A stretch of DNA of 64,000 bases from Viscum album (lineage: Eukaryota > Streptophyta > Magnoliopsida > Santalales > Viscaceae). Numbering within the stretch: the first letter of the stretch is position 1; each line of letters starts with the position of its first letter. Positions 12,901-26,003 of this stretch are shown here, one piece after another. The notes beneath the pieces were generated by a model. It was not told the DNA's origin. It searched no databases and saw nothing but the letters and a program-made list of their open reading frames with translations. Both the position numbers and the translations under genes were made by a program. The DNA lies in the NCBI GenBank assembly GCA_963277665.1, contig OY728128.1, forward strand, positions 1,862,616,988 through 1,862,680,987, in the 5' to 3' direction.

Positions 12901-15900
12901 ATGTTGAAAAACAATCCAGTTTGATGTTTATTCCTATGGTAGACGAATCATCTTCTTATTAGTCTAGATAATAAAAATATGCTCAAAAGTGATTTCTTTT
13001 AAATTTTTTATTATCTAAAAATTTTACATATTTAATATTTTAATATTTCTCACATATGGTAACATATTTATATATATAATGTTCATATTTTTCAAATGAC
13101 AAGTAACCTTGAACGCATAAGAACATGGATGAGATTATTTGATGGATCAAATTGATTAATTTTCATCACAAAAAAATTATTTTTATATATTTTTATATTT
13201 TTCCATATAATAGTTTTATTATAAATCCAATGTGTCTATCATATCTTTTTTTCTTAATACCTAATAAATGATTCACAATTTGAGTATGGGGGTGTTTTCA
13301 AAATCAACTCATTCACTGAATTAAATTTCTATTATTAACATTGTTATATATATATATTAATATATAATTTCATACTTTAGAAAAGTGACATAAAAGATGT
13401 AAATTTATTTTTTTTGTTTACCTTAACTCATTAAACCTCACATTATTAACGTATAGAATCTAATGTTTCTTCAAATATAGAGCTATAATTTATTATTTTT
13501 AAGTGAGGATTTACATCCCCATAAACACGTATCGAGTACCTAGAAAATATTTTAGTTTTAAAAAAAAATATATTCCCATCTTGAAACATTTCAAATAATA
13601 TATTGTTTTCATGAATGATTGTATTATTCAAAAAAATAACTATCACTTCCTGAAATTATATTATGATAAAATAATAAATCATGTGAAAATATGTGACTAG
13701 GAGGAATTTCTAAATGACTTCATTCACTATAAGGATAACATTATTGTATGTATATCTATCTATCGACATATTCAGTCCAAAAACACTAATATAAATGATG
13801 AATATTAATTTTTTATGTTATTCAGTAGACCACAGTCAGTGGGTTGGAGAACAAAAAATTTATACACTCTTTGATTTGATTACATTGTTTAGTATCATCA
13901 TATGACATCAATCTAATTTTTATTATTTTTCCAGGGAATTATTTGTTCCCCAAATTCACAATCTAAGAAATATTACTCAATGGAATGAATTGAATCCTGT
14001 GGGAGGGGATACATTGTATTCTACACATTTTATAAAAATATATTATAATCTAAAAAATAATAACTAGAACAAAGTATATAGATAGTATTAAAAATATAAA
14101 ATAAATCACAAATAAATACATGATAAGTGAAACCATTTGTTGGGCTGATCATGTCATTTTTATTGATACCACATCATCGTATATATGGTTAATGATGTTG
14201 GGTATCATTTGATTGAATCCTCAATAATGATAGTATTATTATTATTTTCTGAAAAACATTATTTAATAACATATAAAAGGCATATTGATTGTTGTTAGTT
14301 TTTTAAAATTACATTTATTAAGGAGGATTCATTGTTATTTTTTTAATTGGGGCACCAAATATAATGAAATTTTATAATTATACGATTTTAAAGCCTAAAT
14401 AGGATCTATAATTCTGTAAATGAGTTCTGTATAAGGAGTTTTTGGTATTTATATATATATATATAATTGATTATTCTTTGATTAATACAAATCACCATAT
14501 AATTCAACTCTCTACATTAAGCATAATTAAGAATATTATAACACACAGTTTAAGGATATGTTTTCTAATAAAGGTGTTTGGTGAATATAATCACTTGGGG
14601 ATATCTTTTACAAAAGGAATCTGTTGGTTTCTACATTGGGAACTCAATCAAACTCTCTCCTAAAAATGATTCAACCTGGGATGTGATATGTTATTTGTAT
14701 TATGTGTTTAATTTCATATCCTTAATTCATCTCATAAAATCTTTTTTTGTTTTTTCATTCATTAAATTTTGGAATAGATATTTTCAATAAAATGATTCAG
14801 TATGACCCCAACATTACAAATATTTTTTAAAATAATGAAATTTGAAAACAACATCAGATATTTATTATAAACTATAACTCAATAAATGATATATTTACAT
14901 CATTATTATTTTTAAAAAAACGTTCATGTTTTTTAAATATAATATTTCTATGAATTAAAAAAATGATAGAAAAATATTAAATTTATACTTCCTTCTGTAG
15001 GACAATATGTTTAAATAGTTTATTCTGGTAAAAATATTCATTGTTCAGGTTGGAAACATTCAGAATTAATCTATAAAATTTACTTTTTTCAAAATCTATT
15101 ACGTTTTTTGTCCATGGTTTGGACAATTCCTAAAGTCCAGGAATTATAATCATATCAAAACTGGATTTCTTAATGATATTTGAATAATGTTCGAATATAT
15201 TAGATTAAAAATTATATTTGTCATATATTTGTGAATTAACTATTTAATATTCATCTATAATTCTTTATATTATGATTGTTTGTTTCCTTTATTATAAAGC
15301 TGTTAAAAATTATATTATTTTAAATGATGCATTTAATCCTTTTATTTATGTTATTAGATAAATGATTACTTTTCATTTAACCAAAAATATGGTTTAATTT
15401 TTATAAAAATTCTAATAATAACAATTAATTACTCTTGATACATATTTAGTTATAGAGTTATATAATTATTTTGGTCCCTATGATATTTTGACCTATGTAT
15501 GGTGGATCATGGGGTTCGGTTTTCCAATTTTTTGGGAGAATGATATTTGTTCTAAAAAAATTGGGGTCTGATACCAACAACACAATACCTTCTCTAAGGG
15601 GATTTTAGATATTTATGAATAAATGTATTTATTTTATAGGGTTTTATATACCTAATGTTTGGAATACAACTATTTATTTGTGGAAATAAATATGTTTAAT
15701 TGTTATGTAGGTAAATGAATTATCAATTAAATAAAATATTATACATTAATATTTGTTGAATATAATATTTTTATTGAAGGAATAATATTAAAAAAATTAT
15801 CGTTAGAATCATGAATATGTATTTGTATTACTTGAATGTGAATACTTCAAGAGGTATATAAGTTATAAAATATTTTTATAGTATGTATCTAGAAACCATC

Positions 15901-16997
15901 GGATAAGATAAATGATGAAATACAAAATATCATATTATTTCCCAAGAAAACAAATATAATTATCTCAATTATATATCTTCAGTAATTCTAAATGTGTGGA
16001 GCCTAAAAGTTATCTAAAATGAGGCATGATATATTTATTTATTCATTAATGTTTGGCAACAGACTCATATGATGTGCTTTTGGTTATTATTTATATGGAA
16101 TATGAAAATTTTTGGATACCATATAAATAAATATGAATTATAAATATAATTTATTTTATAATAGGGTATCCCACTCAATAATGTATATGGAAATTTGATA
16201 ATCAACACACAAAATAGAAATGATGTTTGGGGTTATCTATTTTATTTCGAGTGTATTTAGTGAAATTAATTTTTATAATGATATAAAACATGATACTAAA
16301 ACATAGATATGTGCTGTTGTAGATTATACTATACATCCTAATTTTTTTAGATATTGTATAATTAGGACCTATATCTTAATATATTGGATGATAAAGCTTA
16401 TAATTATTCCCTTGGAGAAGAATTTGGAAAGTATAGAAGTGATTGTTTCAAAAGTTAATTGTACACCATATGTATTAGATAAGGACTATGAATTGAACAT
16501 TCACTAAAATACACTCATACTTTGAATTATATATTTTGAGGAATGCAGTGTAAATATGTGATTTGGAAATGATAAATAGGTTAACTAAATAGAATATGGA
16601 TCTTATGAAATATTTATATCTAGTTTATTAATTCTTGAATTGGAAATCTATTACTATATTCCATCATTAAATATATATTTTATTTCTTAATTATTCTTAG
16701 ATAATGATAGATTTTTTCATTATTAAATTGAAAACGATATTTTATATAAATTATTGATTTTTTTGAAATGGGAATATTGTGAGTTATAGCGATTCATGTC
16801 ATTAAATTTTAGTGAATTTTGACTAAATTATCATTTTTAATTAGAAAAATTAAGGTGTTTTTAAATTTTGGTTTTTCGGTCAGAAGAAATGATTTTTTAG
16901 GTATTATAGAGATTTGGTGATGTGATAATGTTAAAGGATTTGGCCATTTTTTCTTAGAATATATTCTATGTTCATTTATAGGAAACTGGATATGGGT
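12901..16997. other. AT-rich sequence with no identifiable feature
   Basis: I see no coding region longer than about 75 codons, no LTR termini with a matching partner, and no RNA gene. Short AT microsatellites occur (13347, 14451). Weak satellite-like words appear near 13270, 13690 and 14150 but not at a convincing fixed period. Confidence 0.5.
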
Positions 16998-17260
16998 GAT
17001 AGTTTTAGCCATTTTGTACTTGATGAGTGGGTTAGTGTTTAAACACTACAAATCCAATGTACTGGTGGTTATTAAGATTCCACTATGTACCTGGTGGTGT
17101 ATCATGTTCCTAATTTTGTTTTTCAAGTACTTGAAATATCTCGACTATCATTTTTAAAAATAGGTTCTTAAAATAATTTTTATATTATTTCCATACACTG
17201 ATTTAAAGTAAAAAGGAGATGTACGGAGGGTCATTTTATAGCTCCTCATATTATTTTTAT
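16998..17260 (+). pseudogene. Possible Ty1/copia remnant: protease end and GAG-pre-integrase region
   Basis: One frame, with several stops, reads D-S-F-S-H (compare copia protease D-S-G-A-S-H), then YHVPNFVFQVLEISRLS about 40 codons on (compare the copia consensus LYVPNF.FNLLSISRL). After the expected spacing it reads FKVKRR followed by G and an aromatic pair, like the F-Q-D-L...K...I-G-G...L-Y-Y segment. The order and spacing are right for the region between copia protease and integrase, but the similarity is short and weak. A chance match in AT-rich DNA cannot be excluded. No RT or integrase of this type was recognised downstream. Confidence 0.35.
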
Positions 17261-19040
17261 TCATGTATTTTATTTTGGATAAGTGGTGATATTGGGGTCA
17301 ATTCTACCTATATTTTTTTTCTCAATCTCTACTTCCTTCTATGAATCTTTTTTTTATTCGGTCCTTGATTATTCGGGATAAAGGATTACAGATTATGTGA
17401 TGAATCAATCGACAAATGGTCAAAGGATCATTAATCCAAATGATATTTGGTGTAATATGTATATGATATCAAATAATGATAAACAAAAATCATTAATCTA
17501 TATTTCAATTTATGTAATACATTTGGATAATTTTTTTGGGTTTTTTTTATTTTAATGAAAGAATTTAGTTCATCTCCAAGTATCGAGTTGTAGGGGTATT
17601 GTTTGTATGACCGGTCGGGGAATGGAATTCATCTTATAAATTCCATATAATTGGTTTATATATAAGGGAAAAATAATGGGAACCCATATGTGGATTTTGT
17701 GGTATATTTTTCTATATATTGGATTTTTGTTTAAAATGGGGCCTTGTGAATTATTCTCAAGGGATGGTCCATTTATATAATCATCATGATAGGGTTATTG
17801 GTAATAGGAATTGTAAATTTTATTAAACTGTTGAGTTTATGATTTTATAGGTCTAGTAGGTTATGTTATCAGAATTGAGGTTATTAATGATTTTTTAATA
17901 GGAAATGATCATATTCTGTCAAAATTGAATTTCCCTATGCTTTCATTCGAAGAAATGTGTGTGCCAATTAATTCAGCTTATCAATTATTTGAGTTAGGTC
18001 ATATTAAAAAAATGGTTCAACTGTTTTAGTAAAATAATAGTCTTTGTATATTTATGGGACCCTATCATGTTTACGATAACCTATGTTTGGGGTTAGGAAA
18101 TATGATTTTATGGAGGTGGGATATTATACAATATAGTTATAACCATTGTTTTTTGACGTATTATTATAATTTTTATAAAATCATTGTAGTTTTGAATAAT
18201 CTACGTGGATTGAAAATTATCTATCATAGAGTTTTAGATTGTAATGGAATCTAATTTTCGGATAATAAGTTCATGATGTTTTTTTCTTATATCTATTATT
18301 CTAGAAACCATTATCAAACTCTCTTTATTTTAATTGTCCAAGGTTAGATCATCCAAGTGACTGAGATACTATCCATCAGTTATTTTAAGAACTCATATTC
18401 ATACTATATGGGATATTTAGTTTCCATGATTCAATTATGTTTATAACCCATTGTCAATCTAGATCATAGCCTAGGATTAAATCTGTAAAATCATTTAGTT
18501 CCCATGTTCCAATGATAGAGTTTTTTAAATTTCATGAATAATTCAACAATATTTATGATCCCATAGACATAGATCAAATGAAAAAATCTATAACTCGTAA
18601 GAATCTATTTTTAGAATAATAGTTAGTATAATATTAAATTTATGATTCATTTCAATCTAGTAGTAAAATGTTTTCGAAAAACTAGATATAATTATATTGG
18701 TACGTCTGGGTGTTGTGGTATTCTAGTTCACACCCGATAACCCAAAATATTAGACTTATTATATTGTGTTCATAATTTATTTAAATATCAATATTGAAAA
18801 TATTATATCATTGGATCTATTATGGGTAGCATTAATAGCAACCTATAATAAATTTTTCTAAGATGATCAATATACAACCCTGTGGGTATGTAGACATTAT
18901 GTATAATGTCAAGGCTTGAGAGGATGTTGTATAATGATCTAGGATAATGATTCTCCATGTGGTTTGGAATTTGGAATGAGGATATGCTTTTGTTTTTTGG
19001 GGATTCTCTTAGTGATATATTTATTTTTTTAATTGATTAT
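17261..19040. other. AT-rich sequence with no identifiable feature
   Basis: If the copia remnant is real, its integrase and RT should follow here, but I could not recognise them. No other motif or repeat is supported. RE2 begins at the right edge. Confidence 0.5.
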
Positions 19041-19779
19041 TGTAACTCATTCTTAATATACATAGATATCACATTAATTTTTAGGAATATTCTGTACATT
19101 AGAAAGATACATTCCCAAATACTAAAATAGATTAGTGTATTTAGAAACATAGAACCCAATTTTATTAGTTGGTGAGATATATTCAATATTTCCCATGAAG
19201 ATATTACCCTTTAGTACTTATACTAAAAACTATTCTTCACAACCATAGGGAAATGAAACATAAAAAAGGTTGAGCTCAAATGCATAGAAAGGTTTAACAA
19301 AGGATATAGATAAGCATAACAAGAGCATAATTTTATAAGAACATGATAATATATTTTTAGAATCATACCTTTCATACTAATGATAAAATAAACGAGTCAT
19401 GTAATAATGAATGGGGGTTCATAAGACAATAATAAAAAGGGAATCAAGCACATAATCTGTAAATTCATAACATTGGAATAAGAAAAAAATCGATTGTACA
19501 CACATAATCATATAATATGATATACATAGTAGTCAAGACATCACTTACATGGTCATCATAGTTGTATGTTTTCACTCTCCATACCATCTTGGTAGTCATG
19601 GTTCACTCCAATTAACATAATAGTTGTCAATGATCAATCCCAAGACCATCTATATGGACAATGTCCTTTACATAACGGTGATCACTCACCATTGAATCCA
19701 TAAAACTCTTAGGTGATATAAATCCTTACCTGATGAATTGGAGGGAGATATAGGTCCAACTCATCTCATAATAAATTCA

Positions 19780-21100
19780 TTTATACACATTCTCCAATAT
19801 CTTATGCAATCAAATTATAACCAAGGAAATGAAATGGGTATCAAAAAATATAATCATATCATGAAATATGGAAAATATATAGATTTCATGATCATTTCAT
19901 GAAATCATAACATTTTGAAATAATTGAAATAAAAAATTATATGACTTGTGAAAGTGAAATGGGTCTCATAAATATATAACCCTTGAAATAGAATCAGGTT
20001 TCATAAATATCATGCTATCAAAACATTAACCATTTAGAGAAAGAATATGAATGGAACCATGTTATAATTTACATAGAAATAAATTAGTAACACGAAAATA
20101 TATAATCATATGTTGGGAAATAATTTTGAAATATAATTTAAAAACATTTCATATTTATATTATCCATTCTTCATTTAAAAATGTTTTTTAAAAGAGAAAA
20201 CATTTTGAAAGGGAGTTTCTTGAAAATAAACATGAAAACAAAGAAAGTAATATTTAAAACATTTTAAAAACCATTTCATTGAAATTATATAATAAATATA
20301 TAAATTTATTTTTCAAATCAATTTTCCTTCTAAAAATAAATAATAATAATGAAACCATTTTGAAAGGAATTTCCTTGAAAATACATTGAAAATATACAAA
20401 GTAATTTTGGAAATATTTTGAACCTAATTATATTTTAAAATAATTTAAACGTATAAAATGAATAAATTAAAACATATTCATATCATATTTATTTTAAAAT
20501 ACTCTAAAAAATTATAAACAGTACTACAAAAAATTGAAAAACTTTTCCCATGGAATCTTATAAAAGAAGACAGAAGACATTTCAAAAATTGATTCATTGA
20601 AAATAACTTTAAAATTTATAAATATATAATGAAAAAATATTAATTAATATTACTTGAAATAATATAAAATAACCAGGATTTAGAAAAAATCATGGCTTTG
20701 AACGAACAAATATTTTTGACCAAAGACAGAGGTATTGTTGGAATTTCAAAAAAAAACATTTGCAATGATCATATGTACAAATGTGTGAAAAAATTGGAAT
20801 AATAAATAAATATTTCATGAATAACTAGAGTATAAATATATTAATTATATTTCAAGAGATATGGTTCATAATATTACATCAATAGATGTTTAATCATAAA
20901 AATCCAAGATAAATGATGTCATCATTCTAATAAACTCCTATAACAAGGTATCATTTGTTTATACTCCCCATGTAAAAATATTAATATAAATGAATCTTAA
21001 AATATCATGAAAATAAATTATTTCATGATATAAAATATCAAATATATGTATATAAACACTTTGTAAAATAATATATGTGAATAACATGGTATGTGTCTCA
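19780..21100 (-). repeat. Degenerate tandem sub-repeats within the RE2 LTR, absent or shorter in RE6
   Basis: AT-rich units containing CATTTTGAAAGG..GTTTC.TTGAAAAT recur near 20195 and 20357, with weaker forms near 20545. The matching interval in the right LTR (about 26810-28310) is similarly long and repetitive. The corresponding stretch of the RE6 LTR is about 0.9 kb shorter. Confidence 0.45.
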
Positions 21101-21660
21101 AAAAAGAAGAATTGAGACAAATTTACTTTACCAATTTTCTAAATTTTGATACATCAAAACTCCAAAAATAATTATCATAAAATAGATATTTAGATATAAA
21201 TATTTGTAATAATATATAATATATAATATATACATTTTTATTAAAAACACAACATATAAAAAACGGGCAGCGAACATGGTTTATGTCTCCAGAAAAATAA
21301 AAGTGAGACAAAAAATCATTACCTAATGTCTTGACTATCATTGAACTAATTCAAACATCCTATATATTGAGAATAAGTTTAATTTAAATCTATAAATAAA
21401 CCATATTCAAATATATAATATCATGTATGATTTTCTTATGACTCTATGCTACCCAATCCTTAATAACTCCATGTTAATGTTACGTTTCAGGTGATAACTG
21501 CCTTATTTTTCGTACATGTTTTGATTTGTTATTCTTAATAGTCATACATACATAATTATTTAGATATTTAAAGAACATATAACATGACATAAAAATCAAA
21601 TATATTCATTATATGTGTATTTATTTTTAACAATATAATATATATGTTTGAAATCGAATA

Positions 21661-22100
21661 CATCGTTCCTAGAGATGGTATGTTGTACCTACACCTGAAC
21701 AATGTTTCTATTTTATTATTATATTGAAAAAAAGAATAAAAATTACATTTTCTCAATATTTATATATTTATAATATCATTTTATTAGAATTATTAAGCCA
21801 TATATATCATATAGTTTTACTAAACCCATCCTTAATTCTTTCCATGTAGTGTGTGGACCAATCAAATTGCTTTGAGGAGGCGGTAGTCCATACATCCACA
21901 AACGAAGTTATCATATTTACAAAAAAAGAAATGATTCAAGTTATGTTTTACATATTAAATAGACAAGATTTAAAAAATCAATTATATAATATATATCATA
22001 TAAGAGAAGAGTGTATATCATTATTTCCAACCATGATAGGTGGTAATGGGAAAAAGGAAAAACATCATTTTGTTAGGCCGTAGTTCGTCGCACACAAGAA
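21661..22100 (-). repeat. Three spaced GGAGACGGTA-type sub-repeats in the RE2 left LTR
   Basis: The decayed motif copies AGAGATGGTA (21671), GGAGGCGGTA (21876) and TTAGGCCGTA (about 22074) lie about 200 bp apart. They match the three better-preserved hairpin motifs of the RE6 LTR (58907, 59106, 59291) in order and spacing. Confidence 0.55.
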
Positions 22101-23854
22101 TGATTAGTTCATTACCTATATAATGTTTGTTTCCATAAGTGTAGTAGAAAACATTATAATAAAAAATATAAGTATATTTAGTGTTATGATATTCTTTTAT
22201 GATCATGGAATAATATGTGTTGGGGGTGGACAATGAATATAATACCTAAGGGCATCAGGAAGGATGTTACCTCTTCTTAAGGTAACTCTTTTTGTTTTGA
22301 ACCAAAGGTGTTACATGGATTAATTTATTCCAAATTGGAGGATTATATTATGAATTGAGATATATATGGATATTATTTAATAGTATTTTTGGTGTTCCAA
22401 AAGGATTTAGTGTTGTGAATAGGTGTGAGGTGTTAGTTTATTTTTTCCCGAATGAGTTGCATTCTGGTAAATATTTTTATGATGGAATTACACCCACATT
22501 TTCCAAGGTGATTTGGATACATAAATGATAAAAATTTTATACAATGGATAATAAGGTAAAAATATGGATATTCCTTGTATTTTTTAAAACTATATATGTT
22601 ATTTTGGTACTTCTTTTTTGATCGTTTTCCATTGTCAAGCTATTTTTGTCTTAATATCTCTAATTAATATTAATTTCTTTCACTAGTATATTCTATCCAA
22701 AACATAGAAGAAATAAATATAAATTATACTTTATGATTATTATTTCTATGGAATCCATTTTTCTAAATTATAATCACATAATTTGTATTTGTTATTTTAA
22801 AATTAATCCCACAGTTGTAAGAGGACAGTGGGTTATTAAGCGAAAGGGCCAAAATCTTTGAAACGATTTTCTATGAAATTTTAGTGTAATATTGATTCCA
22901 ATGAACGATGTTGAATTAATATATATATTTTTTATATAATTAAACATTAAAAAATAAAAATAAATTATTATATAAGTATATATTTAAATTATAAGAATAT
23001 TATATTTTCAAAAAATATTCATTATTTTTCCCCAGTCAACAAAAATTGAAACCTCAAAAAAAACCAAAAAATCAGCCAATGAATTTTTTTTCCAATTTCA
23101 AAATATAATTCTTATTTTTTCATATAAAAACTATATAAGTGTCAAAAATTATATTTTAAATTGATTCCCTATTAAATGGTGGTAAATTTACAGTTTTGAA
23201 AATATAAATTTTTCTCTAAAAAATTGGATTTATTATTGTCATATACTTGTCTAATATATTGTATAAGAATAAAAAATATTGATTTAATATATAATATATA
23301 AATTTTATTTTATCCATTAATAAAATTGGTTTCTTTAATTTGTTAATAAAATAATATTTTTGTACATAGAAAAACCGTTTGTAGAGAAAAGTAATTTATT
23401 TTATTTAAAATAGTATTTTTATTCACTTCATCTAATTTATAAAAAAGAATATTTTAATATATATATATATACGTATAAATAATATTTTTAATTTTATTTA
23501 ATCGTATTTTTTACTTACTTAACAATTGATATGTAGTATTAATAATAATATTTTAAATAAATTATTAATTATATATTGTACATCATTAGAAAAATTCATC
23601 ATTCAGAGTAACAAAAGATATACAAGGAATATGTATTTATATATAATCCAAGACAAATAAGATGTTCTGTGTACCAAAAACTAATATAAAATAATCATGT
23701 AGTAAAATATTAAATTTTTATTGTGTGAAATTCATGAAGAATGTTGTTCTCTTATTTAAAAATCTATATTTAGTATTGTGTAACAAAAAATAATAAATAT
23801 GATTAAATTAATTTAAAAAAATTATTTTACAAAGTCATTTGTCATTTTATTCTA

Positions 23855-23864
23855 CCCCCTTAAA
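23855..23864 (-). other. RE2 polypurine tract
   Basis: On the minus strand this reads TTTAAGGGGG just upstream of TAGAAT and the 3' LTR. It is the usual second-strand primer of plant Ty3/gypsy elements, and RE6 has the same arrangement. Confidence 0.65.
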
Positions 23865-25239
23865 ATTAACATCTCCATCAAAATTATTCTATATTTTTAA
23901 ATAATTAATTGATAAAATTTAACTTCATAGAAACCAACAAATGAAAAATGAATACTAAAACTTCATTTAAAAATGGAATGTTCAAAATATAATGATTACC
24001 CATAGTAACATATAAGTAGGTTTCCACATAGTGGAGCCCAAGTGGAAAATAATGACTGGACATACGGAGAAGTGAAAAAAATAATAGTGACAGCGAAATA
24101 TCATTGATCAACCACAAGTTAATTATCAATGAAATTTTAAGTGCATCAAAATAAAAAATCTATAATGATTTATAAGGCCAGTGGTTCATCAGAAATGAAT
24201 GTATTAGGATAAATATATTTCAATAAATTTTTCATATATTTGAGGAATCCTTTTACAATATATGAACGTAATGAAATATATTTACATTTTTCATTGCATT
24301 TCATATAAACAATCTTACCCTTTAGATGTGTCTTGAGCAATTTCAACCTCATCTCTATCTCAAAAAATTATTGTGAATTTTATATCCCTAGAGAACTGAC
24401 TAATCCTAAAGTAGAATGATAAGTCATTACCCCTTTCTTTATTATTCATCATTTAAAATGGTTTTCAGAAGTGATCCAATAGGCCCAAATCCTCATATGT
24501 TGAAATAGTACTCTAATTTCTAAAACCTCATGCGAAGTTTCAACCCATAAATGGTCAACATTGAATCTCTTCCCAAAGTGAAAAAAATTAATATTTATAA
24601 ATAATTTCACAAGTCAATATTAAAATTGATTCCTGGTATATCATATGGTAGCACTTTATTCACATTTCAAACATGTGAATACCCTCATTATATATTCTCT
24701 TGAAATATTGTAATGACTAGAATTACCATATATATTTTTATAAATCATGAATGAATCATTGTTGTGAGGATTGTTGGATATATTCCGTAAATTGATAAAA
24801 ATGTAATATTTATCAATGATAACATATAAAACTTTTATAAAAATAATTAACCAGTTACATTGTAATATGTATTATCCAACATTATTTATCCATGTCAATT
24901 ATCTCTTTGTTGAAGTTAAATACAATTTTCTTATTATCAGGAACTCATTAGGGGTTACCTTCCCATAGGAAAAATAAACCCTCTAAATTAAATCAATTTA
25001 TTAAGTCTTCAGAACCATTCAATATTTCCATTTCAATCATTAATGATATACATGTAAAGAAAATAATTATATATTTCATGGTTAATGTTTGATGATCATT
25101 GAATTCTGAAATGTATACACTTCAATCATCAAAAAATATTCTTAAACCACAACATAGGAATTATCATAGTATTTATTAATATCCCATTTCAATAATATGC
25201 AAAAGAATCATTTTATGAGGATCCTCAACCTCATTTGAA

Positions 25240-25990
25240 ACATTCTTCTTACATTTAATATAATCAATAATGTTATAACATCTGATACAATTCACATGTC
25301 ATTTTTGGTTCCTTTATATTTAGTAGTATAACCAATACTTGTATCTTCTTATTGATTATCAATATGTGAACATCACATATGACATCATTTTTTATCATTC
25401 CAATAAATTCCACATTTAAAACATTCAATGATAAACCAATTTCTTGTAGTTCATGTGGTTGACATACATTAGAAAGCATACAATGAGAAACACATATAAA
25501 AAACATAAAATCTTAAAAAAATTACTTATATGATGTTTAAATCAGGACACATACTTCATTAATCAAAAAAAACGTAAGTTTTTACAAGTTTATTCATATT
25601 AATCCCCTATTTAAGTCACTCATGATGGTTTTAATATGGTTTTGTTAATTCCAATAGCATCTCATCGAGAGTGTCAAACCTAGAGTGATGAAAGGCCAAT
25701 TTTTGTGAATTAGTTGCCAATTAATTCTAGCTCAATAAATTTTTTTCATGGTTTTTATCCCTATGTATATATGTTATATATATATATATCAACATTTAGT
25801 ATCCATGAAATGATTTATTTCCAGGAAACCAATCAATCTAACCTTTACCGACATTCTAGCACATTTTCCTATACATTAACATATCCTTAGACATATCCTT
25901 AGATTATACCACAGACATTTCATTATGAATATTTGTAGGGATCCCACTATATTTCTCATTATAGTTTCCAATGTTTCCTAAAAAACATTA
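25240..25990 (-). pseudogene. RE2 gag remnant with zinc-knuckle trace
   Basis: On the minus strand near 25380-25440 a frame reads ECFKCGIYWNDKK, a stop, then CH. This is a recognisable relic of a CX2CX4HX4C zinc knuckle from a Gag nucleocapsid domain. The equivalent place in RE6 reads QCFK, a stop, KEMGHYTNK. Multiple frameshifts and stops prevent any product. Upstream gag cannot be followed with confidence. Assignment rests mainly on collinearity with RE6, whose gag is better preserved. Confidence 0.5.
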
Positions 25991-26001
25991 ATTTGATACC
26001 A
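25991..26001 (-). other. RE2 primer-binding site
   Basis: On the minus strand this reads TGGTATCAAAT, matching the start of the initiator tRNA-Met binding site. It lies two bases from the right LTR, as in RE6, and makes the right LTR the 5' LTR. Confidence 0.65.
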
Positions 26002-26003
26002 AA

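Larger units (their letters stand above)
19041..23849 (-). repeat. RE2 3' LTR (left copy)
   Basis: It aligns along its length with 26004-30811 and with the RE6 LTR. Shared blocks include GGTTGAGCTCAAATGC (19269), GAATTGGAGGGAGATATAGG (19736), AAAGTGAGACAAAAAATCATTACC (about 21300) and GGATGTTACCTCTTC (22262). The left edge is taken at TGTAACTC by alignment with the RE6 termini and is uncertain by a few bases. The right edge lies next to the polypurine tract. Confidence 0.7.
23850..26003 (-). other. RE2 internal region
   Basis: It aligns with the RE6 interior from the polypurine tract inward. Both contain GATTACCCA followed by GGTTTCCACATAG (24010-24030 here, about 61285-61320 in RE6). No pol domain is visible. 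Confidence 0.6.

Noticed and set aside
15567..15576. TCTGATACCA, a possible minus-strand primer-binding site
   Set aside because: Only ten bases match. No LTR edge could be paired with it and no gag lies on the expected side.
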